From DASVBJ01 sp036375895 (GTDB lineage: Bacteria; Actinomycetota; Actinomycetes; JACCUZ01): DNA of 10,790 bases. The notes under the pieces are model-generated. The model worked only from the letters and a program-made list of their open reading frames with translations, was not told the origin of the DNA and searched no databases. The position numbers and the translations under genes were made by a program. Positions 6,409 through 10,790 of the stretch are shown one piece after another; the stretch's first letter is position 1; the number at the start of each line of letters is the position of its first letter. Location: positions 1 through 10,790 of the forward strand of contig DASVBJ010000216.1 of the NCBI GenBank assembly GCA_036375895.1, read 5' to 3'.

Positions 6409-8064
6409 TCAGAGGCCGAGCAGGGTGCGCAGGTGCCGCGGGGCGGGCGAGCCGTGCGCGAGCATCGCGTCGTGACGCTCGCGCACCGACAGGTCGGGTC
6501 GCGCCGTCGCGAGGTCCCGCGCCAGGTCCGCCACCTCCACGTAGCCCACGTAGTACGTCGAGAGCTGCGCGCTCGTCAGCAGCGCCCGCCGCCACTTGCC
6601 GGCCGCCTCGCCCTCCTCCTGGTGCCCCTGCTCCATCATCAGGCGCATGGCCTCGTCCTCGGTCATGCCGTGGGCGTGCACCTTGGCGTCGAGGATGGCG
6701 TTGATGACCATGCGCAGCTGCATCTTCAGCTGCTGCATGCGCAGCGCGTCGCCGTGGTAGCCGCTGTCGGCCATCACCTCCTCCGCGTAGACCGCCCACC
6801 CCTCGACGAACGAGCCGCTCCAGAGCGCCTTGCGGACGGGCACCGTGGCCTGGAACCGGCTGTTGTGCGCGAGCTGCAGCACGTGCCCCGGCATCGCCTC
6901 GTGGACGGTGAGGTTGTGCAGCATGTGCGAGTTGTACTCGCGGAAGAAGGACTCGACCCTCTCCTGCGACCAGTCCGACGGCGTCGGGGACACCGCGAAA
7001 TAGGTCGGCAGCGGCGCCGGCTCGAGCGGCCCGGGCGGGCTGCAGTAGGCGACCGCGACGCCGCGGTGGATCTCGGGCATGACGATGATCTCGACAGGGT
7101 CGTCGTAGACCGTCACGAGGTCGTGCTCGCGCACGAAGGCCTTCGTCTCCGCCATCGCCTGCTCGCAGAGCCCGACGATCGTGGCGTTGTCGACGTGGCC
7201 CTCCGAGGCCAGCCGGTCGAGCACCCGGCGTACCCGGCCCTCCCGCGCACCCCCCGGGTCCAGGCGAGCCGCCGTCTCCTCGATGCGCTCCGCGATCCGC
7301 GCGAGGTCCGACTCCGCGCGAGCGAGCACCGCGTCCGCGTCGCTGGCGGTGTCGAGGGTGAGGGCGAGCTTGCGGGAGAAGCGCTCCGGCCCGAGCCGCG
7401 GGTCGCCCGAGGCGCCGTCGAGCTGCGAGCGCAGCCACTCCACGTGGTCCTCGATGGCCTGAACCGCACGGTCGCGGACCGGCTCGACGTCGGCCCGCAT
7501 CGCCGGCGCCTCGCCGAGCGCACGCTCGAGCTCGGTGGCCAGCAGCGTGCGGGTGCCCGTGAACTGGCCGATGGCCGTCTCGACGTGCACGCGGGGCATG
7601 TCCCGCAGCGATCGCCGGGCCTGCTCGAGCGCGGAGGGTACGGCGGTCAGCCGGCCGGCCACCGACCGCAGCCGCTGTTCCACCGGCGCGAAGTTCCGCG
7701 CCAGCAGCGCGTAGACGGCCGTGCCCGGGTTGGCGAGCAGCGGGTCCCACTCGTGCTCCCGCAGCTCCTCGAGCTCGAGCCGCCGGGTCGAGAGCTGGTT
7801 GGCGAGGATGGCGGCGTCGACACGGTCCTCGAGCCCCATCGCATCGACGTCGAGGGCGGCGAGGTCGGCGGACCGTCGGCGGACCCAGTCCAGCTCGGCG
7901 GCGAGCGCGGCGTCGCTGCGGTCGGCCAGCCGGTCGTCGAAGCGGTGGTCGCCGATCGTGGTCGCGGCCTCCGGGTGCCGCTCCAGCAGCTCGTCCAGGA
8001 TGCGCGGAGCCAGCTCGTCGAAGCGGGGGGCGCCGGTCACGGCGCCGACAGTACCGGTCGTCAC
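6409..8064 (-). CDS. DUF885 family predicted metallohydrolase
   Basis: 551 residues (543 if the second GTG is used), the usual size for the DUF885 family, which is predicted to be zinc-dependent and peptidase-like. The family hallmark HEAMPGH (388-394) and the downstream EGWAVYAEE (421-429) supply the expected two histidines and a glutamate for metal binding and catalysis. Other family landmarks: the early GDHRFDDRLADRS (about 38-50), the helix-rich middle, and SPPGPLEPAPLPTYFAVSP before the catalytic helix. There is no signal peptide, so probably cytosolic. Substrate unknown. Start: GTG at 8064 lies 10 nt after the stop of a tiny ORF and has only a remote GGAG; GTG at 8040 has no ribosome binding site either. 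It occupies the slot between mazG and eno that lpqU fills in mycobacteria, and is followed by a tandem array and palindrome. Family call firm, start uncertain. Confidence 0.92.
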   Translation of the reverse strand: MTTGTVGAVTGAPRFDELAPRILDELLERHPEAATTIGDHRFDDRLADRSDAALAAELDWVRRRSADLAALDVDAMGLEDRVDAAILANQLSTRRLELEELREHEWDPLLANPGTAVYALLARNFAPVEQRLRSVAGRLTAVPSALEQARRSLRDMPRVHVETAIGQFTGTRTLLATELERALGEAPAMRADVEPVRDRAVQAIEDHVEWLRSQLDGASGDPRLGPERFSRKLALTLDTASDADAVLARAESDLARIAERIEETAARLDPGGAREGRVRRVLDRLASEGHVDNATIVGLCEQAMAETKAFVREHDLVTVYDDPVEIIVMPEIHRGVAVAYCSPPGPLEPAPLPTYFAVSPTPSDWSQERVESFFREYNSHMLHNLTVHEAMPGHVLQLAHNSRFQATVPVRKALWSGSFVEGWAVYAEEVMADSGYHGDALRMQQLKMQLRMVINAILDAKVHAHGMTEDEAMRLMMEQGHQEEGEAAGKWRRALLTSAQLSTYYVGYVEVADLARDLATARPDLSVRERHDAMLAHGSPAPRHLRTLLGL

Positions 8065-8072
8065 CGGTCGTC
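8053..8072. repeat. Two 10-bp tandem copies across the DUF885 start
   Basis: ACCGGTCGTC occurs twice back to back (8053-8062, 8063-8072). The proposed DUF885 GTG codon spans the junction between the copies, so the duplication itself creates that start codon. Confidence 0.85.
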
Positions 8073-8074
8073 GC

Positions 8075-8131
8075 TCAGGACTCCAGGGCAGCCACGCCGG
8101 CAGGGACGAGCAGCGCCGACGTCACCGTCAC
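8075..8131 (-). CDS. Possible 18-residue ORF linking mazG and DUF885
   Basis: An 18-codon ORF, MTVTSALLVPAGVAALES if GTG-initiated. Its GTG overlaps the mazG TGA in a GTGA arrangement like the one seen at DUF501-ppx, with GAGGGG about 5 nt upstream. Its stop lies 10 nt before the DUF885 GTG. It may be a real small peptide, a coupling leader that carries ribosomes from mazG to DUF885, or chance. The peptide is mildly hydrophobic with no recognised motif. Confidence 0.25.
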   Translation of the reverse strand: MTVTSALLVPAGVAALES

Positions 8132-9129
8132 CCGGCCCCCTCGTCGCCCGAGGGAGCTTGAACGCTCCGGGCCCGCTCGGCCGCGCGGACCTGCTCGGCG
8201 AACGCCCTCGCCGCCGCCCGCAGCTCGGCCTCGGCGTCCAGCCCCGCCCCCTGGGCCTGCGCGACCAGCATCAGCAGCCGGGCGCCCAGCGAGCCGTCGT
8301 CGACCGGCGCCACCGGCACGCCCGCCTTCCTGGCCCGGGACATGAGCTTGGCCGCCAGCGCCAGCGCCGGCAGCCCCGGCGGCACGCCGTCGACCGCGGA
8401 CGAGCGCCCCTTCTCCTCCGACTTGAGGGACTCCCAGTTGGCCTCGACGTGCTCTGCCGTCGGCGCGTGGACGTCGCCGAACACGTGCGGGTGCCGGCGT
8501 ACGAGCTTGTCGACGATGTCGGCGGCGACGTCGTCGATCGCCCACGGCCGCTCGGGGTGCTCCTGCGCGATCCGCGCGTGGAAGGCCACCTGCAGCAGCA
8601 GGTCACCGAGCTCCTCCCGCAGGTGGTCGAGGTCGCCGGTCTCGATCGCCTCGACGGTCTCGTAGGTCTCCTCGACGAGGTAGGTCACCAGGGAGGCGTG
8701 CGTCTGCTGCGCGTCCCACGGGCAGCCGCCGGGCGAGCGCAGCCGGTCCATCACCGCGACGAGGTCGAGCAGCCGGGCGCCGGGCAGGTCGTAGGAGCCG
8801 GGGAGGACCTCGAGCTCGGGCGGGTCGGTGGCGGCGGCGAGCACCTCGCCCAGCGCGTGACCGAGCGCCTGGTCGCCGTCGACACCCACGAGCCACACCA
8901 CCGGTCGAGGTCCGGCCGCGAGGGCCACCAGGTGCTCGGCGAGGTCACGCGGGCCCTGCCGCTCCTCGACGGTCACGTCGATGCCGGCAGCGGCCAACGC
9001 CGGCAGCTGCGGGTGGTCGGATGCGCCGGCGAGCACGCGTCCGGACCGCAGCGCCTCCCACGCCTCGGCAGCCAGCAGGCCCGGCGCGACCCGCGGCGAC
9101 GTGGGCAGCAGGACCAGCCGGCCGGACAT
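8128..9129 (-). CDS. mazG: MazG nucleoside triphosphate pyrophosphohydrolase
   Basis: House-cleaning enzyme that hydrolyses NTPs and dNTPs to the monophosphate and PPi; 333 residues, close to the size of mycobacterial MazG. Residues 1-120 form an N-terminal region (VVWLVGVDGDQALG around 77-90) resembling a decayed tetrapyrrole-methylase-like domain. The catalytic MazG domain begins at VMDRLRSPGGCPWDAQQTH (126-144) and carries the Mg2+-binding EExxE (E153, E154, E157) and ExxD (E173, D176 in EELGD) motifs. The second MazG repeat present in E. coli is reduced to RARKAGV and a helical remnant with no acidic motif. ATG start overlaps the lipoprotein stop by one base (TGATG), so translation is coupled. 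The placement beside mfd is conserved in actinobacteria and fits a shared genome-maintenance role. Confidence 0.95.
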   Translation of the reverse strand: MSGRLVLLPTSPRVAPGLLAAEAWEALRSGRVLAGASDHPQLPALAAAGIDVTVEERQGPRDLAEHLVALAAGPRPVVWLVGVDGDQALGHALGEVLAAATDPPELEVLPGSYDLPGARLLDLVAVMDRLRSPGGCPWDAQQTHASLVTYLVEETYETVEAIETGDLDHLREELGDLLLQVAFHARIAQEHPERPWAIDDVAADIVDKLVRRHPHVFGDVHAPTAEHVEANWESLKSEEKGRSSAVDGVPPGLPALALAAKLMSRARKAGVPVAPVDDGSLGARLLMLVAQAQGAGLDAEAELRAAARAFAEQVRAAERARSVQAPSGDEGAG

Positions 9130-9815
9130 CACTGCGCCGGCGTCGGGCTCGTCAGCTCGTCGACGGTCTTGGACAGGCCACCGCTGAGCTCGGGCTGGAG
9201 CCCGCGGCTCGGGTCCCAGGTGCCGTAGCGGGGGTTGACGTCGATGTCCATCTTCTTGCTCGTCGCGACGAGCGCGTCGCTGACGGCCATGCCGGCCTGC
9301 TGCGACCCCGGGTCGCTGCCGGCGGCCAGCTTCGCCGCGAGCTTGGCGAACAGCACCCGGTCGCGGGTCCACTGCTCGACGTACGACGGGGCGAGCACCG
9401 TGGGCGGCTGCTGCTGCGCGAGCGCCTGGACCAGGGCCTTGTCGCCGCCGACGGAGTCGGCGATCTGCTGGCGCTGCGAGGCCACCTCGCCGGCCGTTGT
9501 CGAGACGCCAGCCTCGGCCGCCGTCTCGGCGATGACGCGCGAGAGGATCATCCGCTCGAGGATGCGGCCCTGCGCCTCCCGGGCATCGACCTGGGGAGCC
9601 ACCGCGAGGAAGCCGGTGGTCGCGTCCTGCAGCTGCTCCACGCTGATCGACTTGCCGTCGACGATGGCGGCGGCACCGACCTGCGCCGGGTCGCACGCCG
9701 AGAGCGACACCGTCGCGCCCACGGCCAGCAGGGCGGCGGCCACGCGGCGCGGCAGCCGCAGGGCACGCCCGCGCCTCGAGTGGGGCAGTCGCATGGGTCC
9801 AGTACGGCGGGTCAT
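9129..9815 (-). CDS. SurA N-terminal-type lipoprotein
   Basis: 228 residues. A basic N-region (MTRRTGPMRLPHSRRGRALR, 1-20), hydrophobic stretch (about 25-38) and lipobox L38-S39-A40-C41 predict a lipoprotein anchored to the outer face of the membrane. The mature part begins with VGAAAIVDGKSISVEQLQDA, the typical opening of SurA_N/trigger-factor-like chaperone domains, followed by long helices (DAREAQGRILERMILSRVIA; TAGEVASQRQQIADSVGG). There is no parvulin (PPIC) rotamase domain; the C-terminus is a short WDPSRGLQPELSGGLSKTVDEL tail typical of actinobacterial homologues. The likely role is extracytoplasmic folding or holding of exported proteins. ATG start has AAGGA 5 nt upstream and lies 13 nt after the mfd stop; a second ATG at codon 8 is possible. 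A start further upstream within mfd is unlikely. Domain identity good, biochemical role inferred. Confidence 0.88.
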   Translation of the reverse strand: MTRRTGPMRLPHSRRGRALRLPRRVAAALLAVGATVSLSACDPAQVGAAAIVDGKSISVEQLQDATTGFLAVAPQVDAREAQGRILERMILSRVIAETAAEAGVSTTAGEVASQRQQIADSVGGDKALVQALAQQQPPTVLAPSYVEQWTRDRVLFAKLAAKLAAGSDPGSQQAGMAVSDALVATSKKMDIDVNPRYGTWDPSRGLQPELSGGLSKTVDELTSPTPAQ

Positions 9816-9828
9816 CTGCGTCCTTCGG

Positions 9829-10790
9829 TCACGACGTCTCGGCGTTCGCCGGTCGGGACGCGATGGCCCCGTCCGGCAGCACGGCGTCGATGAGCTCACG
9901 GCACCAGGTCAGCAGCTCGACGTCGCGCAGCGGCCGCCCGCCGACCCTGGCGGTCGACGGCTTCGGCACCAGGATCGTACGGACCGCGGGCTTGACCAGT
10001 GAGCCCGGGTAGAGCCTCGTCAGCCGCAGCTGCTGGCTCTCGCGCAGCTCGACCGGCCCGAAGCGCACGTGGTTGCCGGCCAGCGCCACCTCGCGCAGCC
10101 CGGCCATCCGCGCGTGTGCCCGGAACCTGGCCACCTCGAACAGGTTGACGACCGGCTCGGGCGGCTCGCCGTAGCGGTCGTCCAGCTCGGCGCGCACCGC
10201 ATCGAGCGTCTCGTCGGAGTCGACCGCGGCCAGCTTGCGGTAGGCCTCGAGCCGCAGCCGCTCGCCGGGGATGTAGTCGTGGGGCAGGTGCGCGTCCACC
10301 GGCAGCTCCACCTTGACGTCGGCGAGCTCCTGGCCGACCTCGCCCTTGAACTCGGCGACCGCCTCGCCGACGAGACGGACGTAGAGGTCGAAGCCGACGG
10401 CCGCGATGTGACCCGACTGCTCCCCTCCGAGCAGGTTGCCCGCCCCGCGGATCTCCAGGTCCTTCATCGCGACGTACATGCCCGCACCCAGGTCGCTGTG
10501 CGCCGCGATGGTGGCGAGCCGGTCGTGTGCGGTCTCGGTGAGCGGCCTCTCCGGCGGGTACAGGAAGTAGGCGTAGGCGCGCTCCCGGCCGCGCCCGACC
10601 CGGCCGCGCAGCTGGTGCAGCTGGGAGAGGCCCATCACGTCGGCGCGCTCGACGACGAGCGTGTTGGCGTTCGAGATGTCCAGGCCGCTCTCGACGATCG
10701 TCGTGCAGACCAGCACGTCGGACCGTTTCTCCCAGAAGTCGAGCACGACCTGCTCGAGCTGGTGCTCGCCCATCTGGCCATGGGCCACGG
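9829..10790 (-). CDS. mfd: Transcription-repair coupling factor Mfd, C-terminal part
   Basis: SF2 DNA translocase that removes stalled RNA polymerase at lesions and recruits UvrABC. Only the last ~320 codons of a protein normally near 1,150-1,200 residues are in the window; the N-terminal UvrB-like, polymerase-binding and helicase motifs I-IV lie beyond the right edge. Visible: AHGQMGE, motif V TTIVESGLDISNANTLVVER, motif VI QLHQLRGRVGR, then the TRCF C-terminal domain with GAGMYVAMKDLEIRGAGNLL, GGEQSGHIAAVGFDLY and VELPVDAHLPHDYI. The C-terminus runs through a basic region (LVPKPSTARVGGRPL) to ANAETS. No frameshift or missing motif in the visible part. It is upstream in the same direction as the lipoprotein and mazG genes, with a 13-nt gap, so the three probably share a transcript. 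Confidence 0.97.
   Translation of the reverse strand, partial: VAHGQMGEHQLEQVVLDFWEKRSDVLVCTTIVESGLDISNANTLVVERADVMGLSQLHQLRGRVGRGRERAYAYFLYPPERPLTETAHDRLATIAAHSDLGAGMYVAMKDLEIRGAGNLLGGEQSGHIAAVGFDLYVRLVGEAVAEFKGEVGQELADVKVELPVDAHLPHDYIPGERLRLEAYRKLAAVDSDETLDAVRAELDDRYGEPPEPVVNLFEVARFRAHARMAGLREVALAGNHVRFGPVELRESQQLRLTRLYPGSLVKPAVRTILVPKPSTARVGGRPLRDVELLTWCRELIDAVLPDGAIASRPANAETS

Noticed and set aside
6239..7750. 503-codon minus-strand frame ending in the tandem repeat region
   Set aside because: It overlaps DUF885 in a different frame, is Arg/Ala/Gly-rich and has no motif; its end is the translated minisatellite and palindrome.
6241..9228. 995-codon plus-strand open frame
   Set aside because: It lies antisense to DUF885, mazG and the lipoprotein gene, all with clear family motifs. 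Its translation is Arg/His/Gly/Val-rich with no domain, typical of antisense frames in high-GC DNA.

Overview
The window looks like a core-chromosome segment of a high-GC actinobacterium. The evidence is strongly GC-rich sequence, frequent GTG and TTG starts, and a gene order close to the Mycobacterium tuberculosis block mfd-mazG-lpqU-eno-Rv1024-Rv1025-ppx2. From memory the layout would suit a Nocardioidaceae-like genome, but the family cannot be fixed from sequence alone. Nearly all genes lie on the minus strand, so transcription runs from high to low coordinates.

Right part (10790 down to 8128): the C-terminal quarter of mfd (transcription-repair coupling factor), a small SurA_N-type lipoprotein, and mazG (NTP pyrophosphohydrolase). 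They are tightly packed: a 13-nt gap, then a TGATG stop/start overlap. An 18-codon ORF overlaps the mazG stop and leads into a DUF885 predicted metallohydrolase, which sits where lpqU lies in mycobacteria.

Middle (6408 to 6146): the only structured spacer. It holds five 14-bp tandem repeats, a 98-bp palindromic element with perfect 15-bp arms, and the likely eno promoter. Then comes a compact cluster: eno (enolase), an FtsB/DivIC-like septum protein, a DUF501 protein and a short Ppx/GppA phosphatase. Gaps are 8 nt and 6 nt, then a 4-nt GTGA overlap, so this is almost certainly one operon linking glycolysis, division and polyphosphate or (p)ppGpp metabolism, as in other actinobacteria.

Left part (2916 to 1): a hairpin in the spacer after ppx; a lysine-rich helical protein of unknown function; a convergent plus-strand gene for a membrane-anchored SH3-like protein; then a divergent minus-strand pair, a dienelactone hydrolase family protein followed with no gap by a family-5 uracil-DNA glycosylase cut by the left edge.

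I see no mobile element, CRISPR array, tRNA/rRNA or phage gene, and no evidence of a new defence or biosynthetic system. The items most worth a second look are the palindrome plus tandem array upstream of eno, the mazG-DUF885 junction, the conserved-looking Cys/His set in DUF501 and the basic-tailed helical protein.
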